Below are positions 7,648 through 17,126 of a stretch of DNA of 64,000 nucleotides, piece after piece (the first letter of the stretch is position 1; the number at the start of each line of letters is the position of its first letter). Under the pieces are notes generated by a model. It saw only the letters and a list, made by a program, of their open reading frames with translations, made no database searches and was not told where the DNA came from. This stretch comes from Paraperlucidibaca baekdonensis. GTDB lineage: Bacteria > Pseudomonadota > Gammaproteobacteria > Pseudomonadales > Moraxellaceae. Made by a program: the position numbers and the translations under genes. Location: assembly GCF_003387535.1 (NCBI RefSeq), contig NZ_QUNR01000004.1, positions 1 through 64,000 on the forward strand, written 5' to 3'.

Positions 7648-9189
7648 AGCGGTATGTAGATGGTCGCGCACGCCGGCTTTGCGTAGGCCGTCAGTGGCAC
7701 ATTCGAGCACATAGTCACTGGGGTTAAAGCGGGCAATGCGCAAACGGTATTCGGCATTTAAGCCGGGATAGAGCGTGTTGTTGCGGCCATTGGGGCTTAA
7801 GTACCAGCTGGCGCAGCCAGACTTCCATACCGTGTGTTCGCTGCGGCTGTCCATGCTGCTGACAAACGCGGCTTCAACTTCTGGCTTCACCGATAGCGCC
7901 TTAATGCCACGCTCGGCCTTTAATTTCAGCGCCTGATAGACGTAGTCAATTTGCGCTTCAGCGTAGGCAATCACCGATGTGTGGCCTGGACCCGTGAAGG
8001 GGCCAACTAAGAAATACAAGTTCGGGAAGCCCGCGGTGCTAATGCCTTGATAGGCCTCGGTGCCATCGCGCCATTTATCGTTGAGCTGAGTGTTATTAAG
8101 GCCAGTGATGGGCACGGGTGAGCCGGTGTGACGGACCTCGTAGCCAGTCGCCAAAATGATCACATCGAGCTCGTGGAGTTGGCCGTCGGCAGTGATCACG
8201 CCTTGCTCGCAAATGTGGCTGATGCCATTGGTTTCGAGCTGCACATGCTCGCGTTGCATGGTCGGATACCAATCACTCGACACCAAAACGCGCTTGCAGC
8301 CAAACTTAAAATTAGGCGTGAGCTTGGCGCGTAAGGCAGCATCTTTGACTTTGTGTTTGAGGTAGCTGGTGGCCAGCTTTTGTGGCTGCGATTTAAACAG
8401 GTCGTAGCGTAAAATCAAAAACGGCGCGGTTAGCTCATTGAACCAATACACCCCGAGGCGGCTGGCCAGCATGCGCGACGGTGAGCGGCGCTTGATGGCT
8501 TTCTCTTCTTCACTGATGTCGCGATCCATGCGTGGCATGATCCAATTGGCCGTGCGCTGAAACACTGTCAAGCTGGCAACGTCATCGGCAATCGCTGGGC
8601 CAACTTGAACCGCCGTAGCGCCGGTGCCGATGAGGCCAACACGTTTGCCTTTAAGGTCGACTGATTTATCCCAGCGCGCGGTGTGCAGCGTCTTGCCTTG
8701 GAAGCTGTCGAGGCCGGCAATATCGGGTTGCTTGGGGTCAGCAAAAGGACCTGGTGCGGTGATCAGCGAGCGTGCGGTAACCGTCTCGCCGCTGCTTAAA
8801 CTCACCTGCCAATGGCCGCTGCTCGCGTCGTAGCGCGCGCCAGTCACCGCGGTGTTGAACTGAATAAACGGATACATGCCGTATTTATTCGCGCAATGAC
8901 GCACATAGCTGTAAATTTCGCCTTGTTTGGCGTAGTCATTTGACCATTCGGCCCACGGTTCAAATGAGTAAGAGTAGAGCGCTGATTTCACATCACAGCC
9001 ACAGCCGGGGTAGGTGTTATCACGCCAGGTGCCTCCGACATCGTGACCACGCTCAAAGACACGGAAGTTTTCCACGCCGCCAAGCTTGAGGCGAATGGCC
9101 ATACCCAGTCCGGAAAATCCAGCGCCAACAATAACAGCGTCCAGCACAGTCGTGGCCGAGACGGGCGAAGCGGTGAGCGGGGCATTCAT
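7627..9189 (-). CDS. FAD-dependent class B monooxygenase (Baeyer-Villiger type)
   Basis: A 520-residue flavoprotein. It has an N-terminal FAD-binding GAGFSG (residues 22-27), ERGHDVGGTWRDNTYPGCGCD, and the Baeyer-Villiger fingerprint FQGKTLHTARWD (F163 to D174, pattern FxGxxxHTxxW). The NADPH-binding GTGATA is at 188-193 and the C-terminal ATGYE motif is present. Members oxidise ketones to esters or lactones with NADPH and O2. AGGAG precedes the ATG by a normal distance. The gene converges on two alpha/beta hydrolase genes that could cleave such esters, although they are on the opposite strand. A dyad cluster of TGACA/TGTCA half-sites lies upstream. Confidence 0.88.
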   Translation of the reverse strand: MNAPLTASPVSATTVLDAVIVGAGFSGLGMAIRLKLGGVENFRVFERGHDVGGTWRDNTYPGCGCDVKSALYSYSFEPWAEWSNDYAKQGEIYSYVRHCANKYGMYPFIQFNTAVTGARYDASSGHWQVSLSSGETVTARSLITAPGPFADPKQPDIAGLDSFQGKTLHTARWDKSVDLKGKRVGLIGTGATAVQVGPAIADDVASLTVFQRTANWIMPRMDRDISEEEKAIKRRSPSRMLASRLGVYWFNELTAPFLILRYDLFKSQPQKLATSYLKHKVKDAALRAKLTPNFKFGCKRVLVSSDWYPTMQREHVQLETNGISHICEQGVITADGQLHELDVIILATGYEVRHTGSPVPITGLNNTQLNDKWRDGTEAYQGISTAGFPNLYFLVGPFTGPGHTSVIAYAEAQIDYVYQALKLKAERGIKALSVKPEVEAAFVSSMDSRSEHTVWKSGCASWYLSPNGRNNTLYPGLNAEYRLRIARFNPSDYVLECATDGLRKAGVRDHLHTALTALRG

Positions 9190-9239
9190 GGGCAGACTCC
9201 TGCGTGTGATGAAGTGCGCGCACTATTCCACAAGAAATA

Positions 9240-9265
9240 TGACATCGTCAATTGTCAGAATGACA
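9240..9265. promoter_or_regulatory. Candidate operator upstream of the monooxygenase gene
   Basis: Three half-sites in alternating orientation, TGACA (9240-9244), TGTCA (9253-9257) and TGACA (9261-9265), form two overlapping inverted repeats about 50-75 bases upstream of the monooxygenase ATG. They suggest a binding site for a dimeric regulator, such as a TetR- or AraC-type protein, in the region shared with the Mpo1-like gene. No cognate regulator gene is adjacent, so this rests on symmetry only. Confidence 0.35.
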
Positions 9266-9354
9266 TTTTATCGAAAAAATCACTCAAGTAGCTGACAGCC
9301 ATGGGGTTTTTGGCGTAGTTTCATACCTATAACTACGAACATATCGAGGCTGTT

Positions 9355-9828
9355 ATGCGTTCCATTAGCGAATTTCTCAACGAATACGGCAAAACTCATC
9401 GCCACCCCAGTAATCAACGCATTCATTTTCTCTGCGTGCCGGTAATTTTGATTAGCTCGTTGGCATTTGGCTGGCCCCTAAGCGCGGCGTTACTGGGCGT
9501 GGAGGCGGCTTGGGCACCGTTTGTCAATATCGCCACCGTGGCCTCTGTGCTCATGATCATTGGCTTTTATAGCCGTCTGGGTTGGCGTGCCGTAGCCGCT
9601 ATGGCGGCATTTTTGGCGGTATCTATCGCGGTGATCATGGCCGTTGAACAGTCGAGCTTGCCGTTGGTGTGGACAGCGGCCATTGCGTGGATTGCAGCTT
9701 GGGCGCTCCAACTGGTGGGTCATAATATTGAAGGCGCGAAGCCAAGCTTTGTCGACGACCTCGTATTTTTGCTGATTGGCCCACTATTTGTTTTGGAAGA
9801 ATGGGGCGTGCCATTGCGCGCTAAATAA
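9355..9828 (+). CDS. Mpo1-like (DUF962) membrane protein
   Basis: A 157-residue protein with the landmarks of the DUF962/Mpo1 family: THRHPSNQRIHFLCVP at the N-terminus, GHNIEGAKPSF, and a final LIGPLFVLEEW. Four or so hydrophobic helices lie between. Yeast Mpo1 is an Fe(II)-dependent dioxygenase that alpha-oxidises 2-hydroxy fatty acids, and the conserved histidines are retained here (HRH near 15-17, IH near 23, GHN near 123). Activity in bacteria is largely inferred by homology. The gene stands alone between the divergent monooxygenase and a DMT exporter. Confidence 0.8.
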   Translation: MRSISEFLNEYGKTHRHPSNQRIHFLCVPVILISSLAFGWPLSAALLGVEAAWAPFVNIATVASVLMIIGFYSRLGWRAVAAMAAFLAVSIAVIMAVEQSSLPLVWTAAIAWIAAWALQLVGHNIEGAKPSFVDDLVFLLIGPLFVLEEWGVPLRAK

Positions 9829-9928
9829 TCGCGACTAAAGTAGGTTTTGTCTGAGCGCGAACGAGTAGGCGAGCGCGTACACTCGGCCGCTTGATGTAGT
9901 CATTACTACGACAGGTCGAGGTTGTGTC

Positions 9929-10840
9929 ATGCGCGCGCTGCAAGCAATTGAAAAAGGCTATCTTTTTGCATTAACCACGGTGTGCATTTGGTCTGGCTTC
10001 GTGATTATTTCACGCGTTGGTGGGCAAAGCCCGCTAACACCGTTTGATGTGGCGGCACTGCGCACACTGTTCGCGGCGGCTATTTTGTTGCCATGGTGGT
10101 TGCCACGCCTGTTGAATCCCGCCAAACGTAAGCTGCAGTGGTATCAGTCATTGAGCTTTGCTTTGTTGGCGGGCATTAGTTATCCCTTATTTGCTTATGG
10201 CGGCTTTCATTACGCGCCGGCCAACCACGGTGCGGTATTGATTGCTGGCACCTTGCCATTTTTCACTACACTGTTTGCGCTCATGTTATTGCGCGAAATG
10301 CCGAGCTTGCAGCGCATGTTGGGCTTGGCGCTGATTATTTCCGGCGTCACCACGCTGTTTGTTGCCATGATGCGTGGTGCGAGTTGGCAAAGCCTGCCTG
10401 GCGATCTGATGTTTCTTGCTGCCAGCCTGTGTTGGTCATTATTTGCCGTGTTGCTGCGCTATTGGCAAACGCGCGCATTCGACGTCACGCTCGGTGTGGT
10501 GGCATTCTCCCTGCTGGTGTATGTGCCGGTGTATGTCGTGTTTTTGCCCAAAGCGTTGGCGCAGGCGAGTTGGGGTGATATTGCGCTGCAAGGCTTTTAC
10601 CAAGGCGGCATTGTGGTGTGTGTGGCGATGTGGACATTTGCCAAAGCGACCGAATTGCTCGGCGCCGTACGTGTGGCGGTGATTATGTCGGCGGTACCCG
10701 TGGCGGGCACGTTATTAGCGGTTGCATGGCTCGGTGAGCTGCTGACGCCTGCATCGGCCATGGGGTTGTTGCTGACATTTTTAGGCGCACTGATTGGCGC
10801 GTTGGCACGTGCGAAAGTGATTCTACCGGCTACGCCGTAA
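9929..10840 (+). CDS. DMT-superfamily (EamA) transporter
   Basis: A 303-residue membrane protein with about ten hydrophobic helices in two EamA repeats. The first begins LFALTTVCIWSGFVIISR and the second LAASLCWSLFAVLLRYW. Late segments with SAVPVAGTLLAVAWLGE and a short C-terminal LIGALARAK tail match drug/metabolite exporters of the RhaT/YdcZ-like group. The substrate is unknown. It is probably monocistronic, and converges with the channel gene downstream. Confidence 0.82.
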   Translation: MRALQAIEKGYLFALTTVCIWSGFVIISRVGGQSPLTPFDVAALRTLFAAAILLPWWLPRLLNPAKRKLQWYQSLSFALLAGISYPLFAYGGFHYAPANHGAVLIAGTLPFFTTLFALMLLREMPSLQRMLGLALIISGVTTLFVAMMRGASWQSLPGDLMFLAASLCWSLFAVLLRYWQTRAFDVTLGVVAFSLLVYVPVYVVFLPKALAQASWGDIALQGFYQGGIVVCVAMWTFAKATELLGAVRVAVIMSAVPVAGTLLAVAWLGELLTPASAMGLLLTFLGALIGALARAKVILPATP

Positions 10841-10885
10841 GTGGGGGTGCTGATGTGGCAGTCAGTAGCCACACCAGCGTTTGCG

Positions 10886-12340
10886 TTAGTCGTCTTGGCG
10901 CGATGTCCAGCGCTCAAGCAACTTACCCGCGGCCTCACGGCCACCCAAGCCAAAGGCGAGGGCAAACGCCACGGCCACGGCGCCGAGCGTTAAGCCAAAG
11001 GCTAAGTTGACGATCGAGTCGGCAATGCCCATGGCACGTAAGCCCATGGCAATCACAAGGCCGATCACCAAGGTGCGTACCAGGCCAGACAGCCAGGCGC
11101 TATCGCTACGGTTGTTTTGCGCGACCACACCCGCAATGACATTTGCCAGCCAAAAGCCAACCAGTAAGATCACTGCACCCAGCAAAATATCGCTACCGAA
11201 TACGATAAAGGCGCTGACGAGTTGGCTCACGGCGCTGAAGCCAAGCTGATGAGCGGCCTCAATGCTGGCAAACAGCATGGCGAAAAACATCACCAGTTGC
11301 CCAATGACAGTCGATAGTGAGCGGTCGCCTAGCGCTTGGCCCATGCCAATTTTCTCTGGCAAGGTATCGAAGCCTGCGCTGGCCATAAGGCGGGTCACGA
11401 AGGCGCTTGCAAAGCGAGCCACATAGTAAGTCAGCACAATGATCAGTGCCGCGGCAATGATGCCGGGTACGGCGGAGACCAATTGATCGAGCAGGTTTTT
11501 CGCCGGCCCGGCAATCGCTTCAATGCCGAGAGCGTCGAGCGCGGAAATTAATGCCGGCACAAAGATCAGCAAAAACACCACGCTGCCGATGCCCTTTGCC
11601 AAGTCGACACTGTCGCTGAGGCCTATTTTGGCCGCGGCGTCAGAGAGCCGTGTGGCACCGAGCAGGTTGCTCACAATGCCGCTGACGACTTTCGCCACGG
11701 CATAACCGACCACGGCAATCACCGCTGCAGCAATGATATTGGGTAAGTAAGTCAGTAAGTTATCGATGAGGTTCTGCACCGGCTGCATGAGGCCATCGAG
11801 ATCGAGTACACCCAAAATCAGCGGTAGAAACATCAATAAAATCAGCCAATAGGCCACATGACCCATGTTTTCGCTAATCGGCCGCATGCCGGCTTCGGCG
11901 CTGAGGCGCTCATCAACCGAAGTGGAGTTGAGTAACTTTGTAATGCCGGTACGCACCAACGAGGCCAACACCCAGCCGACCACCAGCAGCACCAAGCCTG
12001 AGACCAGTCGTGGCAAGTAGGTCATGACTTCGCCGAGCATATTCGATAAGGGCGCGGAGACATTAAACAGGCTGAGCAGATTGAAGCTGGCAATCAGTGC
12101 GATGAGGAAAATAAACCAAAAGGCGATACGCGCAACGATGGCTTCTAAGTTGGCGTCGATGCCGGTGCTTCGCCGCACGCGATCGTTAAGCTCAACAGTG
12201 GTCAATATTTTGCGTGACAATGCCGCAGCCATGAGCGCGACAATCCAACCCACCAGCAGTAACAAGAGCGCGCCAATGATGGCGGGGACTTGACCACTGA
12301 GGGTGTCTTGCAGGCGCTCGGCGAGGGAAAAGTGTTCCAT
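10886..12340 (-). CDS. TM-helix-repeat mechanosensitive-channel-family protein (CmpX-like)
   Basis: A 484-residue inner-membrane protein made of repeated units of one long hydrophobic helix plus a glycine/alanine amphipathic segment. The start is PAIIGALLLLLVGWIVALMAA; further units are LPRLVSGLVLLVVGWVLASL, LPNIIAAAVIAVVGYAVAKV, VPGIIAAALIIVLTYYVARF and LGAVILLVGFWLANVIAGVV. This fits the conserved TM-helix repeat family related to MscS and to Pseudomonas CmpX. The cytoplasmic MscS beta domain is absent, so gating function is not assured. It ends with the LAFGLGGREAAGKLLERW tail typical of the group. GGAG precedes the ATG. Confidence 0.8.
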   Translation of the reverse strand: MEHFSLAERLQDTLSGQVPAIIGALLLLLVGWIVALMAAALSRKILTTVELNDRVRRSTGIDANLEAIVARIAFWFIFLIALIASFNLLSLFNVSAPLSNMLGEVMTYLPRLVSGLVLLVVGWVLASLVRTGITKLLNSTSVDERLSAEAGMRPISENMGHVAYWLILLMFLPLILGVLDLDGLMQPVQNLIDNLLTYLPNIIAAAVIAVVGYAVAKVVSGIVSNLLGATRLSDAAAKIGLSDSVDLAKGIGSVVFLLIFVPALISALDALGIEAIAGPAKNLLDQLVSAVPGIIAAALIIVLTYYVARFASAFVTRLMASAGFDTLPEKIGMGQALGDRSLSTVIGQLVMFFAMLFASIEAAHQLGFSAVSQLVSAFIVFGSDILLGAVILLVGFWLANVIAGVVAQNNRSDSAWLSGLVRTLVIGLVIAMGLRAMGIADSIVNLAFGLTLGAVAVAFALAFGLGGREAAGKLLERWTSRQDD

Positions 12341-12421
12341 GAGAAATTCTCCAAACCAAGGGGGGAGCTGACTAGGTTATTGATTTCAATAATGAGTCGC
12401 TTTTTTACCCTAGGGGAGATT

Positions 12422-12460
12422 ACCGTCGCTGTAAACCGCAGAGCCGGTTTAGGCGACGGT
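12422..12460. terminator. Strong hairpin downstream of folE
   Basis: Between folE and the channel gene, CCGTCGC (12423-12429) pairs with GCGACGG (12453-12459). An inner TAAACC/GGTTTA pairing extends the stem and the loop is GCAGAGCC. The stem is stable but has no immediate T run in either direction, so it may be a rho-assisted terminator or a transcript-processing element. Confidence 0.45.
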
Positions 12461-12473
12461 GTGTCGGCACAAC

Positions 12474-13016
12474 TTAGCTATTAATGAGCGCCAAATACTC
12501 GTTTCGCGTTTGCGGATTTTCGCGAAACATACCCAGCATAATCGAGGTTTTCATTACCGAGTTTTGCTTTTCCACACCGCGCATCATCATGCACATATGC
12601 TTGGCTTCGATGGTCACCGCCACGCCGCGCGCGTTGGTCACTTGCTGAATAGCATCGGCAATTTGCTTGGTGAGGTTTTCTTGGATTTGCAGGCGACGCG
12701 CATACATATCGGCAATGCGGGCCACTTTCGACAGACCCAAAACTTGCCCTGATGGAATATAGGCAACATGCACTTTGCCGATAAACGGCAGCAGATGGTG
12801 CTCGCAGAGCGAATACAGCTCGATGTCTTTGACCAACACCATTTGGTCGTTGTCGGAAGGAAATACCGCGCCATTAACTAAGGTGTCGAGGTCTTCTTCA
12901 TAGCCTTTGCAGAGGTATTTGAAGGCTTTGGCAGCGCGTTTTGGGGTGTCGAGCAGGCCGGGACGGCCCAGGTCTTCACCCACTGCGCGGATAATATCTG
13001 CGTAGGCGTTTTCCAT
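12474..13016 (-). CDS. folE: GTP cyclohydrolase I
   Basis: A 180-residue enzyme converting GTP to 7,8-dihydroneopterin triphosphate, the first step of folate and tetrahydropterin synthesis. Zinc ligands are visible as C71 and H74 (LCEHHLLPF) and C142 ([10 protein letters not shown]). The substrate-contact segments [11 protein letters not shown] and GLSKVARI are intact. The length fits the compact bacterial FolE1 type. The weak upstream GAGAA makes the ATG at 13016 acceptable but not strongly marked. A tetrahydropterin-recycling gene (phhB) lies far away at 60.2 kb. Confidence 0.95.
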   Translation of the reverse strand: MENAYADIIRAVGEDLGRPGLLDTPKRAAKAFKYLCKGYEEDLDTLVNGAVFPSDNDQMVLVKDIELYSLCEHHLLPFIGKVHVAYIPSGQVLGLSKVARIADMYARRLQIQENLTKQIADAIQQVTNARGVAVTIEAKHMCMMMRGVEKQNSVMKTSIMLGMFRENPQTRNEYLALINS

Positions 13017-13077
13017 GGTTGTTCTCGTGTGATCTAGTGAGCCTGCACGCTAGCGATTAACGCCGCATGAGTAAAGC

Positions 13078-13755
13078 CTACAGCGGCTCGGGTTTGTCGA
13101 GTCTTGGGTCGATGCGTGCTTGGCGATCGCGCTTGAGCAGCAAGACCACCGCGCCGGTACCGCCATCGCGCGGGATGGCTGAGCTAAACGCGAGCACTTG
13201 CGGCAGTTGCTTGAGCCAGCCATTGACCGCGCTTTTCAAGACCGCTTGGCCGTTGATCAGGCCTTTGCCATGGACGATTTTGGCAACCTGTAGGTGTTCT
13301 TTTTGACAGTTATCGAGCAGGTTCAGCACGGCCTCGCGGGCTTGATCGAGCGTGCAGCCATGTAAGTCCACGGCGGCCTGCCAGTTGAGCTTGCCGGCTT
13401 TGAGCTGATCGAATTGGCGCGGCTGCAGGCCTTGTTGGCGAAAGGCGAGGATGGCTTCTGGCGCTACGCTGGCGAGCAGCGCCACGGTATCTGAGAGTGG
13501 CTGATCAATGCGTTCAAGCTCGCCCTCGGCTTGGGCGCGACGCAGCAGCGCTTGCGGGCTGGGCGTGGGGCGTCGCGTGGGGCGTGGTGGTGGCGCGGGG
13601 GCATGAATGCGCTTGGCGCCGTGCATGGCGCGCGCAAATAGCTCCTCTTCACTGAGCTCGGGCATACGTGCCGGTTTAGTCGGCGTTGCCGCTGAGACCA
13701 CGGCCGTCTCGGCCTTGAGCTGGCGTTTTAGCGCGCTGAGCAGCGGATCTTTCAT
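13078..13755 (-). CDS. smrB: Smr-domain endonuclease, ribosome rescue (SmrB-type)
   Basis: A 225-residue protein with a basic, proline-rich N-terminal half and a C-terminal Smr domain carrying DLHG (residues 130-133) and HGKG (162-165), the two signature motifs. E. coli SmrB cleaves mRNA between collided ribosomes. In E. coli and here the gene is divergent from prmB, which supports the SmrB identity over a generic Smr protein. GAGG precedes the ATG at 13755. A late RDGGTGAVVLLLKR segment closes the domain as in YfcN homologues. Confidence 0.85.
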   Translation of the reverse strand: MKDPLLSALKRQLKAETAVVSAATPTKPARMPELSEEELFARAMHGAKRIHAPAPPPRPTRRPTPSPQALLRRAQAEGELERIDQPLSDTVALLASVAPEAILAFRQQGLQPRQFDQLKAGKLNWQAAVDLHGCTLDQAREAVLNLLDNCQKEHLQVAKIVHGKGLINGQAVLKSAVNGWLKQLPQVLAFSSAIPRDGGTGAVVLLLKRDRQARIDPRLDKPEPL

Positions 13756-13908
13756 CGATAACTATCCTCGTTGACCAAGTCATGCCCAATGTCCATGGTA
13801 TGCACGGGCCAGTGGGGCTAACCCTGAAGCGCTAGCTAGTATAAAATCATCAGTCCCAAGCAGCCTACACGGGTTGCGAATTTATTGCCGGATGGCTAAG
13901 GAGTGCGC

Positions 13909-14865
13909 GTGAGCGATCTATCTGATGACTTAATGCTATCTGATGAAGTACTCGCGGAGGCGCAACAACACTTAGTCAGCATTCGCGACTGGATACGTTT
14001 TGGCGTGAGCTGCTTTCGTGGCTGTGACGTGCATTTAGGCCATGGCAGCGATGACCCGTTTGCTGAGGCCACGGCACTGGTCATGCAAACGCTGAATTTG
14101 GCGTGGTCTGCCGATGCCGAAATCATCGATGCCGTGGTGCTGCCGAGCGAGCGCGCGGCCATTGCCGAGGTGTTAAAGCGTCGAGTCAATGACCGCACGC
14201 CATTAGCGTATTTATTGAATTTGGCGTATTTCGCCAATTTGCCATTTTATGTCGATGAGCGCGTGTTGGTGCCGCGCTCGCCGATCGCCGAGCTTATTGA
14301 GAGCCGCTTTTTGCCGTGGCTAAGTGTTGAGCCGCAGCGCATTTTAGACTTGTGCACGGGCTCCGGCTGCATTGCCATTGCCTGCGCGATGGAGTTTCCC
14401 GAGGCCATTGTCGATGGCACCGATATTTCTATCGATGCCCTGAGTGTGGCGGCGCTCAATGTTGAGCATCACGAACTTACCGAGCGCGTTGGCCTTATTG
14501 AGTCGGATGTGTTTAATAAACTTCCCGGCCAGCGCTACGATTTAATTGTCAGCAACCCGCCCTATGTGGATGCCGAAGACATGGCCGACTTGCCGCTGGA
14601 GTTCACACGCGAACCAGAGCTTGGCCTGGCCTCCGGCGTCGATGGCCTCGACATTACCAAGCGTATTTTGGCCGAAGCCGCCGACTATCTCACCGACGAT
14701 GGCGTGCTCGTGGTCGAGGTCGGTAATTCACAATGGGCCTTGCAGCAAACCTTCCCCGATGTGCCCTTTGTTTGGGTCGACTTTATTCGCGGCGGGCAGG
14801 GCGTGTTTGTCTTAAGCGCAGCCGAGTGCCGTGAACATCAAGCCACTTTTGAGAGCAGTATCTGA
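13909..14865 (+). CDS. prmB: Ribosomal protein uL3 N5-glutamine methyltransferase
   Basis: A 318-residue SAM-dependent methyltransferase of the PrmB/HemK family. The SAM-binding [13 protein letters not shown] and catalytic NPPY (216-219, context [12 protein letters not shown]) are present, and the N-terminal helical region is of PrmB type. It methylates a glutamine of ribosomal protein L3. The GTG at 13909 is chosen because AAGGAG (13898-13903) lies five bases upstream; an in-frame GTG at 13903 overlaps that site. The stop overlaps the aroC start (TGATG), so the two are coupled. The gene is divergent from smrB. Confidence 0.92.
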   Translation: MSDLSDDLMLSDEVLAEAQQHLVSIRDWIRFGVSCFRGCDVHLGHGSDDPFAEATALVMQTLNLAWSADAEIIDAVVLPSERAAIAEVLKRRVNDRTPLAYLLNLAYFANLPFYVDERVLVPRSPIAELIESRFLPWLSVEPQRILDLCTGSGCIAIACAMEFPEAIVDGTDISIDALSVAALNVEHHELTERVGLIESDVFNKLPGQRYDLIVSNPPYVDAEDMADLPLEFTREPELGLASGVDGLDITKRILAEAADYLTDDGVLVVEVGNSQWALQQTFPDVPFVWVDFIRGGQGVFVLSAAECREHQATFESSI

Positions 14866-15965
14866 TGGCCGGAAATAGCCTAGGACAAGTCTTTCGCGTC
14901 ATGACCGCTGGTGAGTCGCATGGCCCAGCCTTAACTGCGATTGTCGATGGGGTGCCGCCCGGTGTGGCGCTGACTGAGGCCGATTTGCAGGGTGATCTTG
15001 ATCGCCGCAAACCGGGCACCTCGTCGTTTGCTACGCAGCGTCGCGAAGACGATGTGGTGCGCATTTTATCCGGCGTGTTTGAGGGCAAAACCACGGGCAC
15101 GCCGATTGCGCTGGTCATTGAAAATACCGATCAGCGCTCGAAAGATTACGGCAATATTGCCGATACGTTTCGACCGGCTCACGCCGACTACACCTACACT
15201 CACAAATATGGCTTTCGCGATTATCGCGGCGGTGGCCGTTCGAGTGCGCGCGAGACCGCCATGCGCGTCGCCGCCGGTGCCATTGCGCGTAAGGTGTTGA
15301 GTGAGCATTTTGGTGTGCGTATTCGCGGCCGTGTGGCGCAAATTGGCGACATTAAAGCGAAAACCTGCGACTGGGATTATGTCCGCGACAACCCGTTTTT
15401 CTGCGGTGATCGCGATGCGGTGGCGCAGATGGAGGCTTTGGTGTTGAGCATGCGCAGCGAAGGCTCAAGCATTGGTGCGGCTATTGAGGTGTTTGCTGAT
15501 GGCCTGCCAGTGGGATGGGGCGAGCCGGTGTTTGATCGCCTCGATGCTGATTTGGCGCATGCCATGATGAGTATCAATGCCGTCAAAGGCGTGGAAATTG
15601 GCGATGGTTTTGCGGTGGTGAATCAGCGCGGTGAGCAGCATCGCGATGAGCTCACGCCCGATGGCTTTCTCAGCAACCATGCCGGCGGTGTGCTTGGCGG
15701 CATCTCCACCGGCCAAGACTTGGTGGTGCGTATTGCCCTGAAACCCACGTCGAGTATTACCACGTCGGGGCGCAGTATTAATCTCGCCGGCGAGGCCATT
15801 GAGGTGGTCACCAAAGGCCGTCACGATCCCTGCGTGGGCGTGCGCGCGACACCCATTGCTGAGGCCATGATGGCGATTGTCTTGCTCGATCATGCGCTGC
15901 GTCATCGTGCGCAAAATGCCCGTGTCCAATGCAGCACGCCGGTGATCGCCGCGCAGGCGCCGTGA
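14865..15965 (+). CDS. aroC: Chorismate synthase
   Basis: A 366-residue enzyme for the last common step of aromatic synthesis: EPSP to chorismate, with reduced FMN. The family signatures are intact: GESHGPAL near the start, [30 protein letters not shown] around residue 120, and RHDPCVGVR near the end. Length is standard. Start overlaps the prmB stop, and its stop overlaps the following MFS gene (GTGA), making prmB-aroC-MFS one operon, an order also known from Pseudomonas. Confidence 0.97.
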   Translation: MAGNSLGQVFRVMTAGESHGPALTAIVDGVPPGVALTEADLQGDLDRRKPGTSSFATQRREDDVVRILSGVFEGKTTGTPIALVIENTDQRSKDYGNIADTFRPAHADYTYTHKYGFRDYRGGGRSSARETAMRVAAGAIARKVLSEHFGVRIRGRVAQIGDIKAKTCDWDYVRDNPFFCGDRDAVAQMEALVLSMRSEGSSIGAAIEVFADGLPVGWGEPVFDRLDADLAHAMMSINAVKGVEIGDGFAVVNQRGEQHRDELTPDGFLSNHAGGVLGGISTGQDLVVRIALKPTSSITTSGRSINLAGEAIEVVTKGRHDPCVGVRATPIAEAMMAIVLLDHALRHRAQNARVQCSTPVIAAQAP

Positions 15966-17116
15966 GTTCAGCAGCACGCCCACCGTTTGTTGCGCTGGGC
16001 GCGTTTTACTTCTTCTACTTTGCCGTCATTGGCGGTTTCATGCCGTATTGGGGCCTGTATCTGCAGAGCCTCGGTTTTAACGCGGCTGCCATCGGCGAGC
16101 TGATGGCGGTGGTGATGGCAACCCGCATCATCGCACCGAATTTCTGGGGCTATATTGCTGACACCACCGGTCAGCGTTTGCGCCTAGTGCGCATCGGCGC
16201 GCTGATGATCTGTGTTGGCTGGCTGGGCGTATTTATTGCGCGTGAGTTTTGGCCATTAGCCGCGGTGCTGTTGGCTTATGGCTTCTTCCAAAATGCCATT
16301 TTGGCGCAGTTTGAAGCGGTCACCATGGCGCATCTTGGCGATCAGCGCGCGCGCTACAGTCAGGTGCGAGTGTGGGGCTCGCTAGGTTTTATTGTCACCG
16401 GCACAGGCTTAGGCTTGGCCTTTGATTACTACCCGGTGAGCGCACTGCCATTGGCGCTTTTAGCGTGTGCGGTCGCCACGTGGTTGGCGAGTCTTTGGGT
16501 GCCGGATATTGCCACGCCGACGCGGCAAGCAGCGCAGGCCAGTGTGTGGCAAACACTGAAGCGCACCCCCGTGTGGAGTTTTTTTCTAGCGCATTTTCTG
16601 CTGCAACTGTCGCATGCGCCGTATTACACTTTCTACAGCATCTTCCTCGAGGAGCATGGTTATTCACGCTCGCATATCGGCTGGTTATGGGGCGTGGGCG
16701 TACTGGCCGAGGTCGGTATATTTTTAGTGATGCACCGATTTTTGCCGTGGGTCGGTGAGTATCGCTTGATGCTCATTAGTCTGTTGTTAGCCGCGTTGCG
16801 CTGGATTCTGATTGGCCAGTTTGTTGATAGCGTGGTGATTATTTGGCTGGCGCAGCTGCTGCATGCGGCGAGTTTTGCCACCTTTCATGCCGCGGCCATG
16901 GCGCGCGTGTATCGCTATTTTGGCGATGGCAATCAAGGACAAGGTCAGGCGATCTACAGCATGCTGTGGGGCACGGGCGTGGCGCTGGGTTCGTGGTGGG
17001 TTGGCATGGTTTGGGCGCCAGACACCGGGCCGTGGGTCTTCACGGCGGCGGCTGGTTTGTGTGTGATGGCGTTTGTGCTGATGAGCACGGCCGCGCGTTA
17101 TGGCCGCGCAGCCTAA
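15962..17116 (+). CDS. MFS transporter (3-phenylpropionate/HcaT-like family)
   Basis: A 384-residue major facilitator protein with 12 predicted helices. It begins [20 protein letters not shown] and carries [11 protein letters not shown], the kind of central motif seen in HcaT/nucleoside-permease-like MFS members. The start is placed at GTG 15962, which overlaps the aroC stop (GTGA); a longer upstream frame would lie inside aroC. The substrate is unknown. Position downstream of aroC might hint at an aromatic acid, but that is only inference. Confidence 0.8.
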   Translation: MSSAARPPFVALGAFYFFYFAVIGGFMPYWGLYLQSLGFNAAAIGELMAVVMATRIIAPNFWGYIADTTGQRLRLVRIGALMICVGWLGVFIAREFWPLAAVLLAYGFFQNAILAQFEAVTMAHLGDQRARYSQVRVWGSLGFIVTGTGLGLAFDYYPVSALPLALLACAVATWLASLWVPDIATPTRQAAQASVWQTLKRTPVWSFFLAHFLLQLSHAPYYTFYSIFLEEHGYSRSHIGWLWGVGVLAEVGIFLVMHRFLPWVGEYRLMLISLLLAALRWILIGQFVDSVVIIWLAQLLHAASFATFHAAAMARVYRYFGDGNQGQGQAIYSMLWGTGVALGSWWVGMVWAPDTGPWVFTAAAGLCVMAFVLMSTAARYGRAA

Positions 17117-17126
17117 GCGCGCGGAC

